DNA of 64,000 nt from Candolleomyces eurysporus (Eukaryota > Basidiomycota > Agaricomycetes > Agaricales > Psathyrellaceae): contig JANBPK010000807.1 of assembly GCA_027579435.1 (NCBI GenBank), forward strand, positions 1 through 64,000, read 5' to 3'. Made by a program: the position numbers and the translations under genes. Numbering within the stretch: the first letter of the stretch is position 1; each line of letters starts with the position of its first letter. A model generated the notes under the pieces. The model saw nothing but the letters and a program-made list of their open reading frames with translations, was not told where the DNA came from and did not search any database. Of the stretch, positions 11,131-22,900 are shown in pieces.

Positions 11131-11920
11131 TCAGCGGTCCGGGTTTAAGGGGAGAATACGGATGGAGGGACAGTCGTTGGACCAGATCGGCTGAATGTAA
11201 CAGAAAACGGGCGATCGGGCGAGGATCGTCGTTAGAGGGTCGATTTCGAAGGCCAAAGAGACACAACTGTTTATGTTGATAAAAGCGAGCTCCCTAACTC
11301 TCTCTCTCTTTCGTTTGTGAAAGGTTCTTCCTGAACGCACATGAAGCGGAGCCCCGTTCGACCGCTGAATGTAAACTTGGAAGTCCGAGAAGCAATCGGA
11401 GTCTAGTCGCTTAATATTCCCCAAAGGAATGGATCACTCGATCCTATTTCTAGGCATTCCCGAAAAATGGAAAGAATGAGACGAAAAGAGTTGGTTTCGG
11501 TATCGCAGAAAAATGGGTGGATGCGAGACTCGAGGCAGTTCAAGTACGCAAGCACCAAACCAACAGCATGACTCGGAAGATTCTCAAAGCAGTTTAAATG
11601 GCTCTGCAAAGGCTGTATGAAGGGTGTTTGCGCCTCGGGTGTGAGATACAGTGGAGGATGTGTGGAGAGCGAGCCTGGGGACCGTGACGTTGATTCGTTG
11701 AAGGCGTTCGAGGAAGATGGTACCAGTATGGGGGACAGGGATTGGTTCCAGGCGTGCAGGGTGCTCCATGAGCTCTGCTTGGATCTCCAAGTCAATCAAG
11801 GCTGAAACCACAATTTCATGAGCACGGTGAAAGGTCGCAATGGCTGAGGAGATCGTGTCTGGCCCGGGCTTCCCCCGGGCCCATGCGGTTTGATCCAAAT
11901 ACCACAGAGAAACTGGTGAA
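11131..11920 (-). pseudogene. F-box-like B', N-terminal fragment
   Basis: Aligns with the first ~215 residues of gene B. LDQTAWARGK at about 11905 matches FDQAAWALAS, LYLTPEAQTPF matches IYLTPEAQTPI, and SDFQVYIQRSNGAPLH matches DDFQSYIHRSKGAPLH. A frameshift near 11415-11424 separates the two halves (...LWGILSD stop, then LWGNIKRLDSD in another frame). The exon acceptor before LDQTAW has changed from TAG to TGG. Similarity stops at RILPLNPDR near 11131, a sharp breakpoint. Not functional. Confidence 0.75.
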
Positions 11921-11994
11921 TTGAGCGGTAGCCGGAAGGGGGGACGTGGACATATGATACCCAGAGAGCGAACGCGCTGTATTGCAGCCTCCAT

Positions 11995-14699
11995 TCTTCA
12001 GAAACTTGGAAGTTGCGGATGAGAGAGGGCAGCCTCTTCGACATCATTTGATTACCGGTCCCACCAAATTGCGACTTGATGCCGGTCCCCGACTCCACAC
12101 AAAGTGTGGGGAGGGTTCTGTTCCGACAAAACGTAGATCCGTTCTGCAAAACTCGGAAACCTGTGAGAGCATTGCCCCAAATATAGGCTCATAGGAATCT
12201 GTGGCCTTAGGTGACCTTGGTCCGTGCGTTACGATCCATTTTACTGTCGAATGCCCGTTCCAAAGCAGCCGTCGTGCGTTCCTTGGGTCCTCCTCGCCCA
12301 GCATTGATGAATCGGACAGCCTCTGTCGATGGCTGCTTAAATCTCTTCGTCATCTTCCGCTGACATGCACTTCTTCACATGAAGACATTGTATTAGACGC
12401 AGTCACAATTTGTGGTGGATACCTACACTTTGATTTGAAGGGTGCATCGCCCCTTGTCGCGCCTCTATCTTTCCGAGTCCTCGCTGATCACAAATATACT
12501 CATTGCCAGGCTCTTTGCTGTTTGAGATTGTATGTCACAGTGATTGCTTCTGTCAATACACTACTTGCTTGTGCGCCGTCATATCTGTCTGTATCGAGAG
12601 AGTCGATCGCTNAAAAAGTTGTCGTCCCTCTCGATCAAAGTGCTTCGCCATCACTCTTTGCGCCTGTGTAAACCTCTTACGAGGTCGGGAGTCGGGGACT
12701 GGCGCCATGCCGGCGCCGCTACGATTCCTTCACCGTGCTTAACGGAGCAGATAGGCGACACTCCAGACCATAACTGCTGACTACACACGGTGGGGTCACT
12801 GTGTTTACGGTAACGCAGTACGGTACACAAGTCCGGATCACACATAAACGAGAGTCTGGGTCGATCGGGCTGAAGGACAAATGATGCCGATTCTTAGCTG
12901 ATGTGACGCTAGTGTTTCTGTCCAACCAAACCATGGGCTTTGTATCAACCGTTATTGAATTAAGGAGCCAAGCTAGTATCCAGCTGGCTTCAACATTAAT
13001 ACCCTCTCAGAGGTTCGCCAACTCCCCCACATATTCATCAATGTCGCAGCTCACCACAGTTAACGTTGTAGACACTTTTGTGAAGAATATTCGAGCTTTG
13101 TCCCCCGGGACCCGCAGCAAATCTTCACTCTGCTCTTGCTCCTGCTCTGAAGGTGGACCGCGCGCTCCGCCGTCTCCTTGCCGTCGACCGAAACAATCAC
13201 GTCCTCCTCGACCTCATCTCGGGCTCGCGATTTTTTTGAGGCTCCCAGCCTTATTAGGCTCTCTCAAACTCGGTTGGTCTGGAATGAAGATGATCTCAGG
13301 GCCAAATACATTCTCTCAACAGAATTTGTGACTAGGAGGCCCGAAGGAGGCCCCTGTATGCTTAGCTCGACGAATTCAAGAGAAACTTCGAGGTCTTTAC
13401 GTGGGGGTCCTTATCCCGCATCAACTGGGACAATATCGTTGTCGCTGGCGGTTGCGCACTAGCCTGCCTTACTCCTCAGTCCTTCTTACCCTAATCCTTC
13501 CCTGGGGATGAATTAGGCTATCGAGATTCAGATGCTGATATCTTCCCTTAGCTTACGGATTGACTCGTGAACAGGTCTAGTTATTCGTCTTGCCTAATTC
13601 TAATTCGCTGTCAGTAACGGGATCTTACAGGCAGAGCGTACATTAATTATCATACATGGATCAATTCAGAAGGCTCGGCTCTCCCGTCGTACCTTGTTTA
13701 GTCTGGACGTTTTAGACGTAGAGTCCGGTGACAGGTCCCCGAAAATCGTGGCCAGGAATTCAAACGGCGATCAAGGTCCCAAAGTCCGGTCACCCACCAA
13801 AGCTCGGCCAGCACCAAAGGTCATGTTCAAGCACAACGCGTTTTCAGCGTCATGGATCTGGCGTACTAAGACCATTCGAACCAAAGCACCTATACAATTT
13901 GGGTTGCACGGCCCGCTGGACGTACCTCTCCCCCTTTCCCTTCATGCCTCATTCTATCCCAATGTTCTTCCAAGTGGCTTGCAAGATAGACTGGTCAATA
14001 TAAACACCACTCTGCCTTGGGAAGGCAGCCGATGACCAAGTGACTAATTGCCCTTGATCTGTAGCATTATGGCATTGATCTCCGAGTCGATTNCCCCCTG
14101 TCCTTCCTATGCCCTCGACGCCTCTCTTGGACTCGTCGTCTTTTAGCACGACAGAATCCAAGTAGAGTCTCTCTCTTCGTCTGGGGCTTTCAAACCCAGG
14201 AGCTGTGACCTTTATGGATCGGTCAGTAATCAGGGTTCTGTCACACCCCTGCAGGCAGTCTCAAGGCGAGGACTCCGGCGGCGTTATTTAATTCCAGCCT
14301 TACCCGCATGTACAACAGTCGCCACTCCCATTCAAACCTTGCTGCAACGCACTAACCCACAGGGATGTATGCATCATCCTTTGCCAATGCTCATAGAGCA
14401 TTCTCTAGTGGTGAGATTTTCGCACCGCTGTATGTGCCATTGCATTGAACTGAAATGGGAACAGACGTTGGGTACGACGCGGATGCCGAATCCCATCCAA
14501 AGCGACAGCGCCGCCATAAAAATCAGCCGCTTTGGAAGTTAAAGGTGGTTCGTTTTTATTCGTTTTGCGTGGAATATAGTCTTACATATGTGTGCGATAG
14601 ATCACTGGGGGCAGTTCCAGTCATATCGAACCCTCCAGTGGCCTGTCACGCGAATCAACACCTAACCCTGCTGAGGCCGCTGCATCTCCGGGTAGAAAC
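11995..14699. other. No resolved gene; possible relics
   Basis: Apart from the repeat at 12757-12837, only short frames occur. A plus-strand stretch at about 13080-13360 has protein-like pieces in alternating frames and could be a relic, but no family is recognised. Isolated N characters sit at 12612 and 14093. Confidence 0.3.
12757..12837 (+). repeat. ~80-bp dispersed repeat, copy 1
   Basis: From CCAGACCATAACTGCTGAC to GTACACAAGTCCGGA this stretch matches the reverse complement of 46953-47031 with only a few differences, including a 3-bp insertion here. It contains the block ACACACGGTGGGGTCACTGT. Neither copy lies in a recognised gene. Confidence 0.65.
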
Positions 14700-16313
14700 A
14701 TGCCTCCTCGGCTGTGGTATGCTCACCTCAACCCTGGGGACGAATTCCGAGATCACTCAGTCTCCTCACCGGGCGAAGTGGCCGCCGAGCGACAGGCCGG
14801 TGGGACGCAGACACCTAGAAACGACCAAGAGACGGACTCCGATCCTGGGTTTAGGCCCAGCAACCTGCAGATATTACCTCTCCTTAGACGCTGCTCACCT
14901 CCGAGGGACACCGAGGAACAATCGGAAGATGACTCCACAAATAGAAGCCAATCGAACTTTTGTACAGCTGACGAGGGGGAAAGAACAGGCTACCAGACAT
15001 TCAGTTCTTTCTCTTCCCAGCGGCATACTCCTCCCATGACACCCCTGTCGGTATTTGGAGACTTCGACGGTACAACGGTAGATTATTCCCCTACATTTCG
15101 AGGATTTTGATCACAATTCTTACATCGGCAGAATACGACGATACCAGTTGCACATCTAAATCGTCGAATGGAATCTTTGTTGACCACGATGGACAAGCTA
15201 AACACCTCTATTTCTGACCAACTGTCGGGAATGTCCACTCGTATGAGTCAGTTGGAGGATCAGGTGGCTTCAATTCCTTCGGATGCAGGTCCAGGTGTCA
15301 CTCGTACCAATAAGAGGCAGAGATTTAGCGGTAAACCCAAGCGCAAGTCGCGAGAAGAACGCGATAGAGCGGTACGTAGCTTCCTGACTCACTTAAGAGT
15401 CAACTGACAAATTTCTTTAGACTGAAGTCAGGAATCACCTCGATGAGCTGCTAGATTTTTCGCCAAACCCGTTCGTCACTGCAGCAGAAGCACAGGCTTT
15501 TTCGAAGCTCCGAGCCCCCTACAAACCGTGTTGCACAGCCATGGCATTTCAGATCGACGTTCATGATGGACCGCACAGTTCATGGAACAAATCTGCAGCC
15601 GTCGTGTTCTGTGAAGACTTTATTCGCTCAAAACAGCTCCCTGTTTCTGAGGGAGACGATGTAATGGACAAGTTTTTTACTCGCCTCAAGTCAATCAAGC
15701 AGTTTCAAGCCCGTCAAGAGCAAAGGGAAGCTCATTCTACGTCGCAACAAGGACTCCAGCTTGAAAATTATCAGGCTCAATATGCCCGAAGATACACGGT
15801 GCGCAGCTCCGCTTATCATCGGCTGATTAACCTTCTCACCTTAGCTCAAGCTGTACTGTCGACGATTAGAAATTATGTCAGAGATAACCGAACTCCGTGA
15901 TCACGTCCCTATGCTTNCAAAAAATGGGGGTGGAAGCTATGTCTGATGATGAATTGGACTCCGGCGCAGGTTCCAACGCGACGTATCGGGTGCTTACACC
16001 AATCTGGAGAAACTCCGAGCTCACGGACTTCCTCCACATCCTAGATTCCGTGTATTTCACTCGAAGGAAGAGCGACGGAGCAAGGAAGCGTGGTTGTTGG
16101 CCTAGAGTCAGACTGTACGATCCCCAGAACATCAGGCACAGTCCTCGAGACGCTATTATCCGGAACTTACCTCGGAACGCGTATTCCACAGCTTATTTGC
16201 AAGGGTTTCCTGCAGTCGAACTCTCGCTCAATCCCGGTCCACCTTACCCTTTTACCCACTCCTCGAAGATATTCCAGTCCGTGCTTTTCTTGCTACTCCA
16301 CACGCTACTTTGA
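14700..16313 (+). CDS. Agaricomycete family protein with GLPRNAY-type C-terminus
   Basis: Spliced model: 14700-15077, 15132-15371, 15421-15798, 15845-16313 (introns of 54, 49 and 46 bp, all phases closing), about 487 residues. An isolated N at 15917 must be omitted to keep frame; without it the text reads HVPMLQKMGVEAMSDDELDS. The order is a Pro/Ser-rich acidic N-terminus, a short heptad segment MDKLNTSISDQLSGMSTRMS (coiled-coil-like, about residues 140-165), a basic patch KPKRKSREERDR, and a central helical region. The conserved C-terminal block is YRVLTPIWRNSELTDFLHIL, then RNLPRNAYSTAYL and PGPPYPFTH. I know this C-terminal arrangement from multicopy hypothetical proteins in mushroom genomes; no function is established for them. 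A decayed relative lies at 7105-7815. The ATG at 14700 is the first in frame, but an upstream exon cannot be excluded. Confidence 0.75.
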
Positions 16314-17237
16314 CAAGTCTCTCAGGTATATTATCAGTCAGAATAGGACCATTTGAGCCGCACTTTTCACTCCTTCGTCCCTTCCATTTTCATTGCTACG
16401 ATTGCTATGATTTTTTTGTATGTGTGTGATTCAATGTATGCTACCCTCGTTTGGGATAATATTTAGTGCTCTTCATCTTTGCCTAAAAGAACGGACCACT
16501 GCCAAAGTCAAAGTTCAATTCAGCGTGGTGGATCAGGTTCTCCATGACATATTCTGCATTGATATCGAGTTCAAAACAGTGTGACTACATTTTCAGCACT
16601 TATGCGACATGTAGTTGACATCTCAATGTATAGGAAAGAGAAACAGTTCAAAGATGGGCAACTTGATGAATTGATAACGGTGACGGCGGTTCGCTCAAAC
16701 AGCCCTTTGACGATTTTCCAGACCTTGACGATGACGAATCCAATATGGACGAGTCGCAGGGAGGGATGGGAGCTCCAGGTCCGAGACTATTATGACAGAA
16801 GCAACCTCTCTTCGACATTCGAGTTTTGCTTCCAAGAGCCTCGTTTCCAAATCGGTTCGCTCATCTCAATGTTGACAGGAGATTGACCTACGGAACGATC
16901 GACCTGCGGAACTTGTCCTTCCCCTCGAATAGACTCTCCCTGTGGCAAACGGATCCAATTGCCATCGAAATTGTAGACCTATTCGTCATTCCTATTGGAA
17001 TTTCTCACTGCTTGATCCTGTGTCGGTTCTGGGAGGCAATCTTGAAGCTCACTATCAGAATGACTCGCGAATTCGTTATCTGAGGCCAGTATGAAGATTG
17101 AAAACTGCTGAAGCGCCTCGACGCATAGATGGCAAGCAAGGGTCGTAAAAGAATTGTGACTTGGTACATGGGAAGAAGATTGGTAGGGATCCAGTGGTCG
17201 GACTGCTCTGTCAAGTGATATCTCGGCGCCCATTTCA
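16314..17237. other. Intergenic, no gene seen
   Basis: Between two convergent genes. Only short frames of non-coding character. Confidence 0.4.
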
Positions 17238-18908
17238 CTAACCGGATCTCCAGGAGATAATGAATTTCGGCAAACCGACTAGTCCTTCCTCCTCCTCTTC
17301 CTCTTCCAAATGCTTCTTCAATCGGCGTTTGACACTTTCATCTGAGCCTTCCGCATAAATCAAATGGAGGTGGGGCATGGGCTGCGACCGACTAGCTCGC
17401 CGCCCAAGGTAACGCACTAACGGACATGGCGAGGACCAAGAAGTCGAAACATCGATGACTTGCGCAAATGACAACGTTTTCAGCCGCGGAAACAAGGTCT
17501 CTTGATTGTGCGAAAGTAGGGGATGGAATGGATCTTGAGCAAGGTGACTCCATGATGCGAGTTTCAAACTGGTGATGCCCTCCATCTGAAGCATGACATC
17601 CTGTGCCTGTGTCAGAGCAAAAGAGAAGCCCTGGGGGAAGTCTAAATGCAAGATACGCGCTGATTGAAGTGCCCAGCGACGGTGTGAGGAGAGATCTCGC
17701 AAAATGAAGGAGAATGCGACGTCTGTCGAATTAGTGGCCGGATAAAGATCCAGCGCTCCTAGGCGCCGAGGGTGAATGGCCCAACATTCTTCGTGATCGA
17801 GGGATCCCGTATCCAAATAGACCCCGCCCATATTGAGGTTGACTTCATAAAACACGCCTGACTTGCTGGACATCTGGACATGTACGGTGCGAAGCTCCGT
17901 CATGCGAAACGTCCATTCTTCAAAAGTTGCGGCTGTTGGAATGCGGTCGAAAAGCGATTTGATGAAGGAATTCAGTTCGGGAGGAGGTGCGTCATGCCAC
18001 TCGAGGCATCGAAACGAAACGGCGAGTTTTAGGGAACAGCGAGGGTTGAGGTCGAAAGCTTGAAAGAAATGGTGAATGTCCTTTGCGTCACCATTGAAGG
18101 TGAATACCTCTAACTGAGGGAGGGATACTCCGACCGGTGAACCACATTTTTCTGGGGGCCACCACAGGCTGTTGTCCACCGCGTTGTCAAAGGTAAGATA
18201 ACGCAAGTTCTGGGCCTTCAGGAGTGAATGCAAGACATCGTCACGATGCCTGCGGGAGAAGAGGAAAGAGTGATCCCATGAGTGGTTGTCCTGGGCTAAA
18301 ACGGAAGAAAATTCGACCAAGCTGGGAAATAGGAGCTGGGTCCTTGGGAAGTGGCAATCAACAATGTGAAGGGTTTGCAGGTGGGGTGCAGTGTCGGTGA
18401 AGAGTCTCTTTCCATGCTTGGCGGTGTAGGTGTATTCCAGGGGAAGTGCCTCGAATTGATCGCGCCCCATATCATTGAGATAGATGATTTTGCACTCAGC
18501 TAAAATGGGGACGGGCTGCAGCAGGAGGCCACCTAGATCCCGCCTGTCTTCAGGATCAAGAGTGAATGAGACGTGAAGGCGCTGGCATCGATAGAAGTTG
18601 AGGTGGACCAGTGACCAGATGAGCTTAGCATCCTGATCACCAGCCGCGGTAGGTTTGGAGGAAATGAAGGAGATGGCCGCCGTTCTGGACCTAGACAAAA
18701 GTCTTCGCAGCGAAGGCAATTGGATCGTGTCCAGATCCACGCAGTTGGCCCAAATCCCTTTCGTATGGATCGCAACACCCCTCCACTCCCCGCAAACTTG
18801 ACTGAGAGTATACGCCATGAAGCCGTTCCTATTCGCCGACTTCGAGGAAAGGGTGCTGGCGCAAGCGTGCTGAAAGATTTCCAGGAGAATCTCGTTCGGA
18901 CATCGCAT
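17238..18908 (-). CDS. F-box/LRR-like protein
   Basis: The frame is open from 19412 down to the stop at 17238. The F-box-like domain starts directly after the Met at 18908 (CPNEILLEIFQHAC ... TLSQVCGEWRGVAIHTKGIW, about residues 2-55), so this is the preferred start and gives 556 residues without introns. Around 400 residues of Leu-rich sequence follow (for example LPQLEVFTFNG, RLKTLSFAQVIDV), then a Glu run (HLEEEEEEEGL) near the C-terminus. The domain order fits fungal F-box proteins that bring substrates to a Skp1-Cullin ubiquitin ligase; the substrate is unknown. The 168 codons above 18908 are open but composition-poor and are probably 5' untranslated or intronic. It is not a close paralogue of the A/K-type F-box genes here. 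Confidence 0.8.
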   Translation of the reverse strand: MRCPNEILLEIFQHACASTLSSKSANRNGFMAYTLSQVCGEWRGVAIHTKGIWANCVDLDTIQLPSLRRLLSRSRTAAISFISSKPTAAGDQDAKLIWSLVHLNFYRCQRLHVSFTLDPEDRRDLGGLLLQPVPILAECKIIYLNDMGRDQFEALPLEYTYTAKHGKRLFTDTAPHLQTLHIVDCHFPRTQLLFPSLVEFSSVLAQDNHSWDHSFLFSRRHRDDVLHSLLKAQNLRYLTFDNAVDNSLWWPPEKCGSPVGVSLPQLEVFTFNGDAKDIHHFFQAFDLNPRCSLKLAVSFRCLEWHDAPPPELNSFIKSLFDRIPTAATFEEWTFRMTELRTVHVQMSSKSGVFYEVNLNMGGVYLDTGSLDHEECWAIHPRRLGALDLYPATNSTDVAFSFILRDLSSHRRWALQSARILHLDFPQGFSFALTQAQDVMLQMEGITSLKLASWSHLAQDPFHPLLSHNQETLFPRLKTLSFAQVIDVSTSWSSPCPLVRYLGRRASRSQPMPHLHLIYAEGSDESVKRRLKKHLEEEEEEEGLVGLPKFIISWRSG

Positions 18909-19917
18909 CGCGATACACCCATTGAATGATCGAGGCAAGGCAGCGACGGCCTTGGTTTCCCCAGGTAAATTGCTGCCAATATCGTCTTGGGTTCCAATAT
19001 GATTCTGGGTAGATATAAGCTGAAGGTCCGTCTGAAACGCTGAGCAAATCACTACACACCATGGATTTGACATATCGAATTGGGATGTTGAGAAGTAGTT
19101 GAAGCATCTCGAACAGCAGGGGAACAAAGGGAACCCGACCACAAAGTAGTAAAGATTGGTTCCGGCGTCATGAGGCGTGACCGCTTGACACTTACGGGCC
19201 CGGAAGCTCAAGGGCATTCGGAATGGCAATAAGTATGCAACGTAAAAATTTAGTCCTCCCTGACGGAAAGTATTGTTTCGAGTTGCATCCTCAAGATCTA
19301 GAACAGACATGACTGGATCATGAGATTTTTCATAGCCTGCGGCAGAAGGAGAGTTTGCAAGCAAATTTAGTCCTCGCATAGAGATAATGGTGTGATTATT
19401 GCCGCGGAGCATATTCGATGCATAGCGTGAAGAGAGCGAGCGATGCCATCCCTGTGAACGAGAAAGCGTAGAACATTGTGAGAAAGAGAGGTTGTAATGT
19501 TATAAGTGTGTTGTGACATTCGAAGAATGCGTTTGAATTCGGGCGGGCAGCACTAACCTTAGAAGGGATAGAAGAGAAAGATCCAATAGCTTTCTGCTTC
19601 AAAATCTCGAACACAGCTCGCTAGTGGCGGGGTTTCAACACTCGCCACCGAAAAAGGAAAATTATTGTATGCCTGTATTGGACGAGAGATCCGCACAACG
19701 GCGAACTCAGATTGGGGTTGCGAGCGTCAGTGTGATTCTTATAAGCTCGGTGAGGGTGTCTATTCGATACGTTTGCAACTTCATAGTAGAATGATTGATA
19801 TATTAGCGGGGGATTGTATAAACAAATGGCACCATGCATATTATACGTCTGCGACTCGGCGTTAAGAGAAAACACCGATAATAATGGGTCAAATATGACG
19901 CTTGGAGCAGGAGTATT
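18909..19917. other. Intergenic or 5' leader of the F-box/LRR gene
   Basis: Open on the minus strand up to 19412 but without recognisable domains. It may hold untranslated leader and promoter of the F-box/LRR gene, plus the 3' flank of the JmjC-like gene that ends at 19918. Confidence 0.4.
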
Positions 19918-22900
19918 TCACGATTCAGCCACAGAACCCTTAGCTATGGGCTCGAAGACGGAGAAGTAGATTCGATCCCCGTCACGGGCCCCGTTGAGGG
20001 ACAAGGTCAGGGTGTTTGGCACTGGTGGAGTAGTTAGTATTGCCCTGTAAAAGAGAGGGGATGTATAGATCCAGACCTTCATGAGGAGTAGCAACAGCGC
20101 GCAGGGAAGCACTGAAACACCAATCAGGCCATATGGAATCTGGCACCACGCCCTGAGCATTCAGCTTTTGGACAGCAGCACCGATCAAGGGATCGCTTTG
20201 CGCCCAATCCAACTGCTTCTCGAAGACATCTTTCTGGGGGACGAATGCAAGCTCTTCGTTATTGGTCGACGATGGCGGCATGGGAGAGGGGTTGGCACCA
20301 TAAACACGGCGATAGTATTCTTGAGCAGCCACAATAATCCATGCCACCTGGGGAACAAAGATGTCGCAATATGGGTCAACAGCGTTCCCGGTGGTTCTGC
20401 TGAAAAAGTGATATCTAGAGGCCATGTAACAGATCAAATCGCGCATGACTCCACGGGAGTAGATTCTACGCCACCGATGCTCCTTTGATGCCGCGTTTAC
20501 GTCGAAAAGCAGTGCGAGCTCAGATTCCCGGAGATGCGGATAGTTGGCAGCTTGGGCCTCCCGGTAGCTGAGTATGCAAAAAACATGCTGCAGCTCGATA
20601 ATGCAGAAAAACAGGAAGATTGACCTCAAACCTGGCAGTGTGTCCAGGTCAGGAAGGTGGCCATCCTCTTGAAATGCTGTCAGTGTCGGTGTCAGGGGAC
20701 AGTTTCACGACGTACCTCGATTAGAACGATGCATTTTAGCCATACCAAGATGATAAAAAATCATTTGCCTTTGGAGCATGTTCCAGATTTCCTCGTGGTC
20801 GGTATTCGTGATGATGTTCCCGAGGAAGAAGCCATGAACGATGCCAGCAACAGTTTTATCGAGGGTGCTTGTCGCGATGAAGTGGCCGCCTTGGCATAGA
20901 GAAGGTTCCAAGGTCCAGACCGCATGAGGTCGGGCTGGGCCCATCAATCTATCCAGTGTGAGCAAAGACATGGTGGAGCAAAAAAAACTGAGAACGTACA
21001 GGGTTTGACGACTAGTGAGGACGATCGCCTCCGTGAAATGGATGTTGCGTGTCTCCGTGACGTCAAGCCCAGGATTGGCCCAGAAATTCATCGATGCAAA
21101 ATCGTACGGTTTCATTTCTCGGGCTACAGCCCAGACCTTGACTCCGCATGCCAGAGCAATGAAAGTTCCAAACCCGTTCGAATCAATATGCCAGTAATGA
21201 TGAGCACCTTCAGTCGCACACAGGGACCAACGAATATCAGCGATAGGCATTGACAGCGCGGCACAGTATGGTTCAGCGGTGGTTTGGAGATAGGCGCGCG
21301 CTTCGGAAGAGAATGGTGTAACTTCGATCCCAGCGTTAGGGTTCGGAAAATTCAGCGCGTTAAGACTCTTCTTCAGGGCATGATCTGAAGTAGAGTTTCT
21401 ATAAAGATCCTCCGGAGTGCCAATGGTGATCCGACGCTGAAAGTTGCCTTCCTCTGCGGCAATGGATTGATCTGGGAGAACGCTGAGATGAGGTCACAAT
21501 AGGTCACATCTTTCGAGACTGACGTACCTTGTATTTCTGTCGGCTGGCGTATGGATCCCAGTATCCTCTCCAGCCCAGGGATATCGAATTGGACCTCAGG
21601 GCGTTCCTCTTCATTGATAACAATACAGAAGTTACGCAGCAATTTTTGGATTTCTTGCGTTGACATCCGATCGAACTGCTTGCGCGTTAAGATATGGAAG
21701 ATTGAGGTTTCTGGCTGGGCAACAAAACGAGGCAGCTTCCTGAGATGAGAATNCCCCCCTCTCTGGTACATAGTCCAGTTGTAGTTGATCGTAAAATTGA
21801 GTAAAGGCGTTGAAATCGCTCTGGTTCTGTAACATGTCGATGAGTCAATTTTTAATGGAAATTATGTTGGTTCGTACATGAAAGAAAGCGCGCCATTTAT
21901 AACTTTTCCCGTTACAGTCGAAGAATTCAGCGTTGAAAGGATGAGCCAGAGAGTCGGTGAATTTCTAGGCATCCAACTAAGAGAAGGTCAACTCGAGAAA
22001 TGTGACACCTACCACCGATGGTTGGTCGATACGAAGAGCAGGGATACCACCCGTGATCGTATTCTAAACGACAATCAGAAAGGAATCAAAGGGAGGACAT
22101 GATTACATACCTCCTGTTCCTCCTGCTTCACCCGTATAACTTCGTCGAGCTGTCGTCGTCCATCCTCGCGAGAGAGATGTTCGACAATGCTGGCCATGTC
22201 TAGGGCCTCTGAAACATGGCGAATTTTGCGACGCTTGAGTTTCACTGTTGAGTCTTTAGGAAAATATTCTCCTGGTTCTGCTTCTGATTCCTCAATTTCG
22301 GAGTGTAGTGGCAGCCCTCTCTTGCGGGTTGGGTAACGGCGAGGGCTTTCGTTGTGTGTCGGCTCCACCGAAGCGGTCTTGTCAGAAGAAAGTTCTTCAT
22401 CGTCTGGAATAGGCTGGGGACTTTGGGCATCATCGACTGACGTAAGAGGAGATAAAGAGCGGTCCGACGAAAACCCTCCACTAAGAGGCGTGATCGGGCC
22501 CTCAATTTCTCGAGAAAGGGAGGTTGTTTTTGGAAGAGCATGGCCGGCGTTCTGGCTGGAGCTGTTTGTTGCCTCAATTTCCTCGACCGGTGCATCGGGC
22601 GGTGGGGTGGGAAGTCTCTGCGTTTCTGGTACGGGATTGGATATTGGGTGTAATAGGCCGTCGTTCAGGGTGTGCGGCAATTGGGTTCCAGCTTCCTGGG
22701 CAAAAGTTTGGGAGGGGAGAGGGGAAGTGGAAAGTTGCTGCGCTTCAAGATCTACGAGTGGTGAATTGGAAGTGGAGTGATCATTCGTGTCAAGATTGTT
22801 GGTGTCAAGATAGTTAACATTGCTTCCCGGCTGAGAGTTCTTTGAATTCGTGTCCCCATTGCGTATGTGCTTGAGCATAAGATCGGATAGCGGCCACGCT

